A stretch of DNA of 64,000 nucleotides from Bradyrhizobium sp. SZCCT0231 (GCF_018130245.1 NZ_JAFCKP010000003.1:1-64000); one strand, 5' to 3'; shown: positions 1 to 7,758, numbered from the stretch's first letter. Notes: generated by a model not told the origin, from the letters alone. Translations and numbers: made by a program.

Positions 1-124
1 CTGGAATTTGGCGCCGCCGCACGAAAGCCTTCGTCTGGCGCGCACTCGTCTCAAGCTGCTCAGCTCCACCCAGCTGCGCAACCACTCTCGTCCAGTCCTC
101 GTTCAGAAGCGATTCGTCTGCCAT
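1..124 (-). CDS. IS4-family transposase, N-terminal part (runs off window)
   Basis: Reading leftward from an ATG at 122-124, the frame stays open to the window edge and gives about 41 residues beginning MADESLLNEDWTRVVAQLGG. This is the typical start of IS4-type (DDE) transposases that I know from Bradyrhizobium genomes. The rest of the gene and one end of the element lie outside the window. An AAGGGG stretch sits directly before the ATG, closer than an ideal ribosome binding site. Because only the N-terminus is visible, I cannot tell whether the element is intact. Confidence 0.7.
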   Translation of the reverse strand, partial: MADESLLNEDWTRVVAQLGGAEQLETSARQTKAFVRRRQIP

Positions 125-130
125 GCCCCT

Positions 131-150
131 TGGAATCACGTGTGATTCCA
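131..150. repeat. Inverted repeat upstream of the transposase
   Basis: The arms TGGAATCAC and GTGATTCCA are perfect complements around a 2-base centre. It lies 7 bases upstream of the transposase start. It could be part of the element's terminal or promoter region. Each arm also contains a GANTC site, the CcrM methylation motif of alphaproteobacteria. Which role applies, if any, is inference. Confidence 0.45.
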
Positions 151-327
151 ACACTCAAGAATAAACTTAACGCCTATGCGGCCTTCCCTGCGCCCTCTTC
201 ACAGAAGAGGGGCAAGGAAACGAGCAAAACTCGGGCGTTTCGGGCCGCGAGAATGCTGAGCCATGTGTGGAACACTGGTGCTGGCGAAACGACCCAGCTT
301 GCTCGCCTCGCCGATGTCGCTTGAGGA

Positions 328-732
328 TCAGCGGCGGGCGGCGATCGCCGTCAGCTCCAGCTTGACGCCCGGGCCGAGATCCGCAACGCCAACGGCGGCA
401 CGCGCCGGCAGATGGTCCGCGGTGAAATAGCGCTTCCACACCTGGTTGAGCGCGGCCTTGTCGGCGAGGTCAGCCACGAAGATCGTCACCTGCAGAACGC
501 AGGAGAGATCGGAGCCGGCCCCCTCGAGCAGGGTCTTCAACTGGCGCAGCACATCGTCGGCCTGGCCGGCCATGTCGAGCCCCGCATCCTCGGGAACGAT
601 GCCGCCGAGATAGAGCACGCCATTATGCTCGACGATCTCGTGGAGCAGTCCTTCATAGGGCAGGGAACGTGTGATCACGATCGCATCCGTGGGTGTTGCG
701 GGCGCGCTGGCCGGGCGCAAGGCTTGTTTCAA
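328..732 (-). CDS. RidA (YjgF/YER057c/UK114) family protein
   Basis: A 134-residue protein. RidA-family proteins hydrolyse reactive enamine/imine intermediates made by PLP enzymes, or act as related deaminases. The C-terminal half carries the family pattern: DLADKAALNQVWKRYF, then LPARAAVGVADL, then the hydrophobic end KLELTAIAARR. The Arg in PARAAV corresponds to the substrate-binding Arg of active RidA members. Length fits the family (about 110-150). The N-terminal 30 residues are longer than in the minimal fold, so the true start could be slightly internal. It ends facing the IS edge and begins just beyond tRNA-Thr. The specific substrate cannot be read from the sequence. Confidence 0.85.
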   Translation of the reverse strand: MKQALRPASAPATPTDAIVITRSLPYEGLLHEIVEHNGVLYLGGIVPEDAGLDMAGQADDVLRQLKTLLEGAGSDLSCVLQVTIFVADLADKAALNQVWKRYFTADHLPARAAVGVADLGPGVKLELTAIAARR

Positions 733-757
733 GACGGCTCGCTTGAGTGGGGAAAGC

Positions 758-832
758 TGGTGCTGCCAGACAGGATTGAACTGTCGACCTCTCCATTACC
801 AATGGAGTGCTCTACCACTGAGCTACGGCAGC
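758..832 (-). tRNA. tRNA-Thr (anticodon GGT), CCA encoded
   Basis: The reverse complement folds as a full cloverleaf. The acceptor stem starts GCTGCCG and ends TGGCAGC, followed by A and an encoded CCA. The D-arm is GCTCAGTGGTAGAGC, the anticodon stem CTCCA/TGGAG encloses loop TTGGTAA (anticodon GGT), and the T-arm contains GTTCAATCC. It reads ACC/ACT threonine codons. The length is 75 bases including CCA. It lies beside a RidA gene and an IS edge. Confidence 0.97.
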
Positions 833-1148
833 ATGTGCTGGGATTAGAATCGGCCGCCACGGGGGCCTACCAAGCGGGCCGATATCTGCCACAAGCCCCC
901 CTCCTGTGCAAGCTTGCTAGCCCCGTCAAAATGAGAAAATCGGGTCGATATCGGGGCCAAAATGCCCATTTTCGCGCGAAACGACCGACTTCCCGCCGAT
1001 TCGGCGTCCGATATCCCCGCCCAACTGGCCAGTTGGCCCGGGGCCCGGATTCGATCCATTTCGCGTTTCGCACGATCGGATCACACCGGCCTCTTGAGCT
1101 GCCATGTTCGTTGGGCATGTTATGGCCGATCGCTGCGATGGACCTTTG
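833..1148. promoter_or_regulatory. Non-coding stretch with two palindromes, possible operators
   Basis: No credible gene is visible between tRNA-Thr and the small protein at 1149. Two palindromes stand out: AAAATG-CC-CATTTT at 959-972 and the perfect 16-mer CCAACTGGCCAGTTGG at 1021-1036. The core GATATC also occurs three times, near 882, 947 and 1010. The palindromes lie about 110-190 bases upstream of the 1149 start, a distance suited to promoter or operator function. No protein can be assigned to them from sequence alone. Confidence 0.35.
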
Positions 1149-1337
1149 ATGACTGATCGGAACGACAAGAGTTCGAAACAGGATCGGGCGTCCCGGGACG
1201 ACCGGCTGAAATCGGCGCTTCGCGAAAACCTGAAGCGGCGGAAGCTGCAGGCGCGCGAGCGCGCCGCAATCGCCGAGCCCTCGCAGAACGACGATGGTTC
1301 CCTAAATGAGGAGACCGCCGGCAAGTCCGGCGATTGA
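1149..1337 (+). CDS. Small highly charged conserved hypothetical protein (62 aa)
   Basis: A 62-residue protein starting MTDRNDKSSKQDR. It is dominated by Lys, Arg, Glu and Asp with a helix-forming middle, RLKSALRENLKRRKLQARER. Similar small proteins (pattern SR..RLK.ALRENLKRRK.QAR) are common in rhizobial genomes, often near murA or hisD genes; that is recollection, not a search. An earlier in-frame ATG at 1104 would add 15 residues without a helical or charged pattern, so I prefer 1149. No signal peptide, membrane segment or catalytic motif is present. The function is unknown. Confidence 0.6.
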   Translation: MTDRNDKSSKQDRASRDDRLKSALRENLKRRKLQARERAAIAEPSQNDDGSLNEETAGKSGD

Positions 1338-1370
1338 TGACCGGCAGCTAGATTTTTGGAATGAGCGGGA

Positions 1371-3083
1371 ATGACGATGGCGCAGCACGAGGTGCAACGA
1401 ACCGACAGGGAGGCGCTGATGGCGCAGTTCACGCGTCCCGAGCAGACCTTTCCGACGCTGACACAAATCGAGATCGAGCGCCTGCGCCATTTCGGCGAGC
1501 TCAGGCACTATGAGGACGGCGAGCTCCTGTTCGAGACCGGCAAGCCCGGGCCGGGCATGTTCGTGGTGCTGGCGGGCCACGTCGCCATCACCCAGCGCGA
1601 CGGGCTCGGTCACGTCACTCCGGTGATCGATCAGGGGCCGGGGCAATTTCTGGCCGAGCTCGGCCAGCTCTCGGGCCGGCCGGCGCTGGTAGACGGCCGC
1701 GCCGAAGGCGATGTCGAAGTGCTCCTCGTCCCGCCGGACCGGCTGCGCGCGCTGCTGGTGGCCGAAGCCGAGCTTGGCGAGCGCATCATGCGCGCGCTGA
1801 TCCTGCGCCGCGTCAATCTGATCCAGGGCGGCATCGGCGGCCCCGTGCTGATCGGCCCGTCGAACTCCGCCGGCGTGGTGCGCCTGCAGGGCTTTCTCAC
1901 CCGCAACGGCCAGCCGCATCATCTGCTCGATCCCGAGAGCGAGCATGACGCCGCCGAACTGATCGCGCGCTATTCGCCGAAGCCGGAGGATTGGCCGCTC
2001 GTCGTGACGGCCGGCGGCACCGTGCTGCGCAATCCCAGCGAGACCGAGCTCGGCCGCGCCATCGGCATGATCGGCGGCGCCAAGGACGGCCGCATCTACG
2101 ACGTCGCGATCGTCGGCTGCGGGCCGGCGGGGCTCGCGACCGCAGTCTACGCGGCCTCCGAGGGTCTCTCGGTCGCGGTCGTCGACACCCGCGCCTTCGG
2201 CGGCCAGGCCGGCGCCAGCGCCCGCATCGAGAATTATCTGGGTTTCCCGACCGGCATCTCCGGCCAGGCGCTGGCGGGCCGCGCCTTCACCCAGGCGCAG
2301 AAGTTCGGCGCCGACATCATGATTCCGATGTCGGTGAGCTCGCTGGATTGCTCGCGTGCCAACGGCACCTTCGCGCTGGCGCTGGATTGCGGCGACACCT
2401 TGCGTTCCCGTGCCGTGGTGGTCGCCAGCGGCGCGCGCTATCGCCGTCCTGATATCGCCAACCTCGACAAGTTCGAGGGCCGCGGCGTCTGGTACTGGGC
2501 CTCGCCCGTGGAGGCAAGGCTCTGCGCCGGCGAGGAGGTGGCCCTGGTCGGCGCCGGCAATTCGGCCGGCCAGGCCGCGGTGTTCCTGTCGGGCCATGCC
2601 AAGCGCGTGCTGATGATCATCCGCGGCGGTGGCTTAGGGGCCAGCATGTCGCGCTATCTCATCGAGCGCATCGAAGCGACGCCGAACATCGAATTGATGT
2701 TCAACGCCGAGATCGCGGCGCTCGAAGGCGACGAGACCTCGCTGCTGCGGCGCATCCGATGGAAGAGCCGGCTGTCCGATGATGAGGATTCCGCCGACAT
2801 CCGCAATCTCTTCTTGTTCGTCGGCGCCGATCCCGCCACCTCCTGGCTCGACGGCTGCGGCGTCACGCTCGATCGCGGCGGCTTCGTCGTGACAGGTGCG
2901 CAGTCCGAGCAGAACCAGGGCAGACTGGTGGCGCCGCTCGAGACCTCGGTGCCCGGCGTCTACGCGGTCGGCGACGTCCGCTCCGGCTCGGTCAAGCGCG
3001 TCGGCGGCGCCATCGGCGAGGGCGCGCAGGTCGTGGCCTCCCTGCACGGCTATCTCGGCGACGCCGCAAAACCGGCGCTTTAG
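1371..3083 (+). CDS. Cyclic-nucleotide-binding domain fused to thioredoxin-reductase-like flavoprotein
   Basis: A 570-residue, three-part cytoplasmic protein. Residues about 25-145 form a CAP/cNMP-binding fold (GELLFETGKPGPGMFVVLAG). Residues about 165-220 resemble a thioredoxin/glutaredoxin-like linker domain (VRLQGFLTRNGQPHHLLD). Residues about 243-560 are a class II thioredoxin-reductase-like flavoprotein: FAD site GCGPAG at 249-254, FGGQAG at 277, NAD(P)H site GAGNSAG at 394-400, and the late GDVR flavin motif. The place where thioredoxin reductases carry CxxC reads GVWYWASPVEARLC (372-385), so the dithiol is missing; a single Cys ends the motif. This is characteristic of the fused subfamily as I know it. 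Genuine thioredoxin reduction is therefore doubtful, and an NAD(P)H oxidase-type or signalling role is possible. The ligand of the cNMP domain is unknown. Confidence 0.85.
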   Translation: MTMAQHEVQRTDREALMAQFTRPEQTFPTLTQIEIERLRHFGELRHYEDGELLFETGKPGPGMFVVLAGHVAITQRDGLGHVTPVIDQGPGQFLAELGQLSGRPALVDGRAEGDVEVLLVPPDRLRALLVAEAELGERIMRALILRRVNLIQGGIGGPVLIGPSNSAGVVRLQGFLTRNGQPHHLLDPESEHDAAELIARYSPKPEDWPLVVTAGGTVLRNPSETELGRAIGMIGGAKDGRIYDVAIVGCGPAGLATAVYAASEGLSVAVVDTRAFGGQAGASARIENYLGFPTGISGQALAGRAFTQAQKFGADIMIPMSVSSLDCSRANGTFALALDCGDTLRSRAVVVASGARYRRPDIANLDKFEGRGVWYWASPVEARLCAGEEVALVGAGNSAGQAAVFLSGHAKRVLMIIRGGGLGASMSRYLIERIEATPNIELMFNAEIAALEGDETSLLRRIRWKSRLSDDEDSADIRNLFLFVGADPATSWLDGCGVTLDRGGFVVTGAQSEQNQGRLVAPLETSVPGVYAVGDVRSGSVKRVGGAIGEGAQVVASLHGYLGDAAKPAL

Positions 3084-3150
3084 GCAAGCAGAAGACAAGG
3101 GAATGGCAAGCCGAATGTGGCTTGCCATCGCGCCGGCAACTGCAGACTAT

Positions 3151-3265
3151 CCCCTCATCCTGAGGAGCGCGCCTAAGCGCGCGTCTCGAAGGATGAAGGC
3201 CCCGGTGTAACAGCCGGGCCTCCATGGTTCGAGACGCGTGCTTCGCACGCTCCTCACCATGAGGG
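3151..3265. repeat. Dispersed inverted repeat (CCTCATCCTGAGGAG / CTCCTCACCATGAGG type)
   Basis: It begins CCCTCATCCTGAGGAGCGCG and ends GCTCCTCACCATGAGGG, with an internal GCGTCTCGAAGGATGAAGG / CCATGGTTCGAGACGCG pairing. The whole 115 bases can fold into one long imperfect hairpin. This is a well-known style of intergenic palindromic repeat in Rhizobiales. It sits after the flavoprotein gene and 34 bases before the EthD gene. Confidence 0.8.
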
Positions 3266-3299
3266 TGGACATAAAACAAGGATTCAACGGGAGGACTAA

Positions 3300-3608
3300 A
3301 TGGCTGAAATCGTCGTGCTGTACAAAACACCCAAGGATGCTGCCGCCTTCGACAAATACTATGCCGAGACGCACATTCCGCTCGCCAAGAAGCTTCCCGG
3401 CCTGAAGAAATACGCCGTCAGCAAGGGGCCGGTCGCATCTCCTGCAGGTCCTTCCGGAATCCATCTCGTCGCCGTTCTCACCTTCGACAGCGTGGCCGAC
3501 ATCCAGGCGGCGTTCGCCAGTCCGGAAGGCAAGGCGACCGGCGCCGACGTGCCGAAATTCGCCAGCGGCGGCGCCGACATCTTGATCTTCGACACCAAGG
3601 ACGTGTGA
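3300..3608 (+). CDS. EthD family protein
   Basis: A 102-residue ferredoxin-like-fold protein. The N-terminal pattern VVLYKTPKDAAAFDKYYAETHIPLAKKLPGL is the typical EthD signature: strand, loop, then DxYYxxxHxPLxxxxPG. Named after a gene linked to ethyl-ether degradation in Rhodococcus, the family mostly has no proven enzymatic role, and many members probably form small alpha/beta-barrel dimers. A strong ribosome binding site (GGGAGGA) lies 5 bases upstream. It stands alone between two dispersed repeats, so neighbours give no functional clue. Confidence 0.85.
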   Translation: MAEIVVLYKTPKDAAAFDKYYAETHIPLAKKLPGLKKYAVSKGPVASPAGPSGIHLVAVLTFDSVADIQAAFASPEGKATGADVPKFASGGADILIFDTKDV

Positions 3609-3651
3609 GGGATCGCTTCAACTTTCGTCGCAACCGGCGATCTCGTAGCCC

Positions 3652-3772
3652 GTAGCCCGGATGGAGCGAAGCGTAATCCGGGACAGGACCATCCAGGCGC
3701 GAGATTCCGGATTTCGCGGAGCCTGTCATCGGGCGGCGCTTCGCGCCGACCCGTTGGCTCCATCCGGGCTAC
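3652..3772. repeat. Dispersed inverted repeat (GTAGCCCGGATGGAG type)
   Basis: Left end GTAGCCCGGATGGAGCGAAG and right end GGCTCCATCCGGGCTAC are complementary, with a complementary inner region (CGCGAGATTCCGG.. / ..). A shorter relative is at 43530-43564. The rest of the 3609-3936 gap shows only a CGCATGCATGCG palindrome at 3847-3858 and no gene. Confidence 0.8.
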
Positions 3773-3936
3773 GAAGTGCCTTCGTGACAGCGCTGCAAGA
3801 AATTCAGCCATGCGTTTGTCGAATCGCACGATGACGCATGGCTTCGCGCATGCATGCGACGCCAACGCATGTGGCAATCTCATGAGGACCGTAATACTAC
3901 TCTCGTTGTCTCAATGCGGAGAGTAGGAGAGATGTC

Positions 3937-4446
3937 ATGGTGCTTGGGTTGAGCCTGCCCGCCCTCACGCTGATCCATGTCGTCATCAGCCTGATCGCGA
4001 TCGTCGCCGGCCTCGTCGTGATGTTCGGCCTGCTCGGCTCGAAGTCGATGCCGGGCCTCACCGCGATCTTCCTGCTGTTCACCATTCTCACCAGCGCCAC
4101 TGGATTCCTGTTTCCGTTCAAGGAACTGCTGCCCTCGCACATCATCGGCATCATCTCGCTGGTGCTGCTCGCGATCGCCTGCATCGCGCTCTACGGCATG
4201 AAGCTCGCCGGAGTCTGGCGTCCGGTCTACATCGTGACCGCGATGGTCTCGCTCTATTTCAACGTCTTCGTGCTGGTGATCCAGTCGTTCCTGAAGGTGC
4301 CGGCGCTCGCCGCGCTCGCGCCTGCCGTGCCGCCGGCGCCGCCGTCGGGTCCGGTGTTCGCCGTGGTGCAGGGCATCGTGCTGGTGTTTTTCGTGGTGCT
4401 GACGATCGGCGCCTGGCGCCGCTACAAGCCGATGGCGTTTGCCTGA
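3937..4446 (+). CDS. Small four-helix integral membrane protein, unknown function
   Basis: A 169-residue protein with four clear hydrophobic segments, near residues 6-30, 40-58, 66-85 and 90-112, and a final one at about 143-162 after a Pro/Ala-rich loop (PALAALAPAVPPAPPSGP). Depending on whether segments two and three are counted separately there are four or five helices. No catalytic or metal-binding pattern is evident. An AGGAGA ribosome binding site lies 7 bases before the ATG. It precedes the alpha/beta hydrolase by 123 bases on the same strand, so the two may or may not be co-transcribed. I do not recognise the family. Confidence 0.7.
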   Translation: MVLGLSLPALTLIHVVISLIAIVAGLVVMFGLLGSKSMPGLTAIFLLFTILTSATGFLFPFKELLPSHIIGIISLVLLAIACIALYGMKLAGVWRPVYIVTAMVSLYFNVFVLVIQSFLKVPALAALAPAVPPAPPSGPVFAVVQGIVLVFFVVLTIGAWRRYKPMAFA

Positions 4447-4569
4447 TCACACGATTCTCAACGTTCGCAAGTGATGCGGGGCATCGCATTCGGGACATCG
4501 CATAACCATCTGCGGATCGTCGGCGCGTGCCTGTTCGCGCGTAACAATTTCACCGAAAGAGAGTAATCC

Positions 4570-5394
4570 ATGCCCACCATCACCACGAAAGACGGCGTCG
4601 AGATCTTCTACAAGGACTGGGGCGCGGGCCAGCCGATCGTGTTCAGCCATGGCTGGCCGCTGTCATCGGACGATTGGGACGCGCAGATGCTGTATTTCGT
4701 CACGCGCGGCTATCGCGTCATCGCCCATGACCGCCGCGGCCACGGCCGCTCGGCGCAGGTCGCCGACGGCCACGACATGGATCATTATGCCGACGATCTC
4801 GCCGCGCTCACCGCGCATCTCGACCTCAAGAACGCCATTCATGTCGGGCATTCCACCGGCGGCGGCGAGGTCGTGCATTACATCGCGCGCCATGGCGAGA
4901 GCCGGGTGGCGAAAGCTGCGATCCTCTCCGCGGTGCCGCCGCTGATGGTGCAGACGCCGGCCAATCCCGGCGGGCTCCCAAAGAGCGTGTTCGACGATCT
5001 CCAGAAACAGCTCGCCGCCAGCCGCACGCAATTCTACCGCGACCTCCCCGCCGGCCCGTTCTACGGCTACAACCGCCCCGGCGCAAAACCGTCGGAAGCG
5101 GTGATCCAGAACTGGTGGCGCCAGGGCATGATGGGCGGCGCGAAGGCGCATTACGACGGCATCGTCGCGTTCTCGCAAACCGACTTCACCGAGGACTTCA
5201 AGAAGATCAACGTGCCCGTGCTGGTGATGCACGGCGACGACGACCAGATCGTGCCCTATGCCGACTCGGCGCCGCTGTCGGCCAAGCTGCTCAAGAAGGG
5301 CATCCTGAAGACGTACAAGGGATTCCCTCACGGCATGCCGACAACGCACGCCGAAACGATCAACGCCGACCTGCTGGCGTTTTTCAGGGAGTGA
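4570..5394 (+). CDS. Alpha/beta hydrolase, cofactor-free chloroperoxidase type
   Basis: A 274-residue soluble hydrolase, close in length and sequence to the non-haem chloroperoxidase / arylesterase group. The oxyanion region is [12 protein letters not shown] (residues 25-36). The nucleophile elbow GHSTGGG puts Ser at 95, the acid is in HGDDDQIVP (about Asp225), and the His is in FPHGMPTTH (His254). This matches the Ser94/Asp224/His253 triad of Streptomyces CPO-L, shifted by one. Natural substrates of this group are usually esters or lactones; perhydrolase or halogenation activity is often an in vitro side reaction. A near-ideal ribosome binding site (AAAGAGAG) precedes the ATG. Confidence 0.9.
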   Translation: MPTITTKDGVEIFYKDWGAGQPIVFSHGWPLSSDDWDAQMLYFVTRGYRVIAHDRRGHGRSAQVADGHDMDHYADDLAALTAHLDLKNAIHVGHSTGGGEVVHYIARHGESRVAKAAILSAVPPLMVQTPANPGGLPKSVFDDLQKQLAASRTQFYRDLPAGPFYGYNRPGAKPSEAVIQNWWRQGMMGGAKAHYDGIVAFSQTDFTEDFKKINVPVLVMHGDDDQIVPYADSAPLSAKLLKKGILKTYKGFPHGMPTTHAETINADLLAFFRE

Positions 5395-5404
5395 GTGACT
5401 CTTG

Positions 5405-5437
5405 ACCCTCCCCTGGAGGGCCCCTCCAGGGGAGGGT
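5405..5437. terminator. Bidirectional hairpin between hydrolase and tetR
   Basis: ACCCTCCCCTGGAGG pairs perfectly with CCTCCAGGGGAGGGT across the 3-base loop GCC, giving a 15-bp stem. It lies 10 bases after the hydrolase stop and 8 bases beyond the tetR stop, exactly between two converging genes. There is no long T run, so efficiency as an intrinsic terminator is uncertain. Confidence 0.7.
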
Positions 5438-5445
5438 AAGCAACC

Positions 5446-6087
5446 TCACTTCAATATCGCCCTGATCGCATCGAAGGTGCGCTTGACGAAAGCCTCCGGC
5501 TTCTCGCGCGTACCTTCGCCGATCCAGCTCTCGCCGCCGACGCGCATCGCGCCGGTGGCGATCATGGCGACGAGGCGCGCCTTCAGCTGGTCGGATTTGT
5601 TTCTCGCGCGCCGTGCAAGCCCTTCCGCAACCGCCCGCTCGAGCTTTTCGTATTTGAGCTGGTCGCGCGCCTGCAGCGCGGGATTGTCGCGCTTGAGCCG
5701 CGACATCGCTGCAGCTTCCGCCGGGTCGAGCCGTTTGACCGCTGCCGCGATCGCATTCTCCGCCGCCGTCAGCATGGATTCGTCCGCGGGCCGGGCGACG
5801 ATCTCGGCGACCAGTGCGCTTGCCGCGCCCTCCTGCCAGGCGGCGACCACGTCCTCCTTCGACGCGAAATAATGGAAGAAGCTGCGCCGCGACACGTTCG
5901 CCGCCACCGCGATGTCGTCGATGGTCGTGGCCTCGAAGCCGCGCTCCAGGAACAGGGCCATCGCTGCGCGGGTCAGTCGCTCGCGGGTCTCTTGCCGCTT
6001 GCGCTGGCGCAGGCCGGCAGCAGGCGGCGATTTTGCAGCCGCTGACAATGACTTGACGCGTTTCCCGGCGACCTTCGAAGCCTTCAA
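5446..6087 (-). CDS. TetR/AcrR family transcriptional regulator
   Basis: The N-terminal helix-turn-helix is clear: TRERLTRAAMALFLERGFEATTIDDIAVAANVSRRSFFHYFASKEDVV, with the family's F..HYF..KE ending. The C-terminal two thirds is the variable ligand-binding/dimer domain. The longest frame starts with GTG at 6112-6114, but that codon lies inside the palindrome at 6110-6122, and an AGAGGTGG ribosome binding site fits a TTG at 6085-6087. I therefore choose the TTG (213 residues). It is divergent from the SDR gene at 6176 and probably represses that gene and itself. The inducer is unknown. Confidence 0.85.
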   Translation of the reverse strand: MKASKVAGKRVKSLSAAAKSPPAAGLRQRKRQETRERLTRAAMALFLERGFEATTIDDIAVAANVSRRSFFHYFASKEDVVAAWQEGAASALVAEIVARPADESMLTAAENAIAAAVKRLDPAEAAAMSRLKRDNPALQARDQLKYEKLERAVAEGLARRARNKSDQLKARLVAMIATGAMRVGGESWIGEGTREKPEAFVKRTFDAIRAILK

Positions 6088-6109
6088 ATCATTCCACCTC
6101 TTGCAAGCT

Positions 6110-6122
6110 TGCACTCAGTGCA
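6110..6122. promoter_or_regulatory. Candidate TetR operator
   Basis: TGCACT-C-AGTGCA is a perfect palindrome around a single central base in the 88-base space between divergent tetR and SDR genes. Position and symmetry fit a TetR-dimer operator. That the neighbouring regulator binds it is inference. Confidence 0.5.
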
Positions 6123-6175
6123 CATTTAGACCGGTCGCGGGCCTTTTCCATCCCTGAAAGCCGCGGAGACATGGC

Positions 6176-7114
6176 ATGACCGACTGGACCACGGCAGAGA
6201 TCCCCTCGCTCAGCGGCAAGACCGTCGTCGTGACCGGGGCGACGGGCGGGCTCGGTTACGAGACGGCGATGGCGCTGGCGGGCGCCGGTGCCATTGTCAT
6301 ACTCACCGGACGCAATGACGCAAAGGGCCTGCGGGCGATCGAAGGCATTTGCGAGCGGTTTCCCGACGCGCTGATCGCCTATGAGCATCTCGACCTCGCA
6401 AGCCTTGGCTCCGTCGCCGATTTTGCCCGGCGCTTCGCCGCCGACAACGAACGGCTCGATCTCCTCGTCAACAATGCCGGCGTGATGGCGCTGCCGAAGC
6501 GGGAGCAGACGGAGGATGGTTTCGAGATGCAGCTCGGCACCAACTATCTCGGTCACTACGCCCTGACGGCGCGGCTGTTGCCGCAGCTTCGCCGCGCCAA
6601 GGCGCCCCGCATCGTCAATCTCTCGAGCCTTGCCCACCGCTCCGGTGCGATCAATTTCGACGATCTGCAAAGCAAGCATTCCTATGGTCCGTGGCGCGCC
6701 TACTGCCAATCCAAGCTGGCGATGCTGATGTTTGCGCTGGAGTTGCAGCGCCGCAGCCTCGCTGCCGGTTGGGGCCTGACGAGCCTTGCCGCCCATCCCG
6801 GCTACGCGCGGACCGACCTCATTGCGAACGGCCCCGGCGCCAATACGTTCCAGTGGCGGGTCGGCCGGCTGTTGCAGCCGTTGATCAGCCAGTCCGCAGC
6901 CGAAGGCGCGTTGCCCACGCTGTTTGCGGCGACCGCTCCGGACGTCGAGCCCGGCAGCTATTACGGTCCAAACGGGTATTACGAATTGAAGGGGACACCG
7001 GGGCCGGCGAAGATCATGGCGCGGGCGAAGGATCTCGCTGCGGCGGCCATGCTGTGGGATGCCTCGGCAACGCTGACCGGTGTATCCTTCGACGAGATCG
7101 CGGCCGCCGCATGA
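6176..7114 (+). CDS. Short-chain dehydrogenase/reductase, retinol-dehydrogenase-like
   Basis: A 312-residue classical SDR of the longer, RDH/WW-oxidoreductase-like group. The nucleotide motif is TGATGGLG (20-27), the structural motif NNAG is at 99-102, the catalytic Ser lies in VNLSS (150/151), and Tyr176-x-x-x-Lys180 is in YCQSK. The AHPGYARTDL stretch after the active site is typical of this group, which oxidises or reduces hydrophobic alcohols and ketones. Arg at the end of strand 2 (LTGRN) suggests NADP(H) preference. It is transcribed away from a TetR gene, suggesting induction by a small molecule. Confidence 0.88.
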   Translation: MTDWTTAEIPSLSGKTVVVTGATGGLGYETAMALAGAGAIVILTGRNDAKGLRAIEGICERFPDALIAYEHLDLASLGSVADFARRFAADNERLDLLVNNAGVMALPKREQTEDGFEMQLGTNYLGHYALTARLLPQLRRAKAPRIVNLSSLAHRSGAINFDDLQSKHSYGPWRAYCQSKLAMLMFALELQRRSLAAGWGLTSLAAHPGYARTDLIANGPGANTFQWRVGRLLQPLISQSAAEGALPTLFAATAPDVEPGSYYGPNGYYELKGTPGPAKIMARAKDLAAAAMLWDASATLTGVSFDEIAAAA

Positions 7115-7197
7115 GCCTTGAGGACATCGCGATCAGCGTCGCCCGGGAGGGGTATCCGCGCAAGGTGCCGGAGATCGAGGCTACCAATAGCCTCTAG
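7111..7197 (+). CDS. Possible 28-residue peptide coupled to the SDR gene
   Basis: An ATG at 7111 overlaps the SDR stop (ATGA) and opens 28 codons, MSLEDIAISVAREGYPRKVP and eight more, ending at TAG 7195-7197. Overlap of this type often indicates translational coupling, but an ORF this short can arise by chance, and no family is recognised. It could also be the remnant start of a larger lost gene. Confidence 0.25.
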   Translation: MSLEDIAISVAREGYPRKVPEIEATNSL

Positions 7198-7280
7198 CCT
7201 GTCGGCCCGTTAGTTTGTGCGGAAATTTCAGTGCCCGTGCGCGTTGAGCCCTGTCCACTGCGAAGGAGAAGCGTCCGGCG

Positions 7281-7724
7281 ATGTCGCCCCAGCTCAAACT
7301 GATCGCGCTCGACGCCGACGATCTCGCCGTGATCTCGACCCATGTCCAGGACGCCCGGGTCCAGACGTCCGACATCATCTGGCGGCAGAGCGAGAAGCGG
7401 CTTGTGGTCGGAATGAGCCGGCTGGACTGGGAGCAGACGCTGGAGGGCGAGGCCGAGCCGCGCCGGCTGGTCGCTGCGCTCCGCTTCGACCGTGTGCTCG
7501 CCTGCAAGTCGCGCAACATCGACCCCGCCGCGCCGGACGAGGTGCTGGATCTCGTCGGCATTGAATTTCACCCCCAGGACGGGCGCCATGAGGAGCCCGG
7601 CGGGAGCGCCCTGCTTTTGTTCGCCCGGGGCGGTGCCATCCGCCTGGACGTCGAGTGCCTGGAATGCGAGCTGACCGACCTCGGGGCCGACGAGTTGGGG
7701 ACAGGGCCGGGCATCGAGGAATAA
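7281..7724 (+). CDS. DUF2948 family protein
   Basis: A 147-residue protein with the DUF2948 pattern: LKLIALDADDLAVISTHVQDA, WRQSEKRLVVGMSRLDWE, and the C-terminal GGAIRLDVECLECELTDLG. The family is nearly confined to alphaproteobacteria and commonly sits with hisD, as here. Its biochemical function is unknown. An AAGGAG ribosome binding site lies about 15 bases before the ATG. It is separated from hisD by a repeat-filled 250-base gap, so the two may be separate transcripts. Confidence 0.85.
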   Translation: MSPQLKLIALDADDLAVISTHVQDARVQTSDIIWRQSEKRLVVGMSRLDWEQTLEGEAEPRRLVAALRFDRVLACKSRNIDPAAPDEVLDLVGIEFHPQDGRHEEPGGSALLLFARGGAIRLDVECLECELTDLGADELGTGPGIEE

Positions 7725-7758
7725 GGCGGTATGCCAGCGCCCCCCAGCAAACCGGCGC

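Noticed and set aside
130-324. 64-codon plus-strand ORF beside the IS edge
   Set aside because: No ribosome binding site and it lies in the IS flank. Its end resembles repeated IS-adjacent sequence seen in bradyrhizobia more than a gene.
412-1149. 245-codon plus-strand ORF over ridA and tRNA-Thr
   Set aside because: It reads straight through a tRNA gene and the opposite strand of ridA, so it is not coding.
1302-2597. 431-codon minus-strand ORF opposite the cNMP/TrxR-like gene
   Set aside because: It is a shadow of the conserved flavoprotein frame, with no motif or leader.
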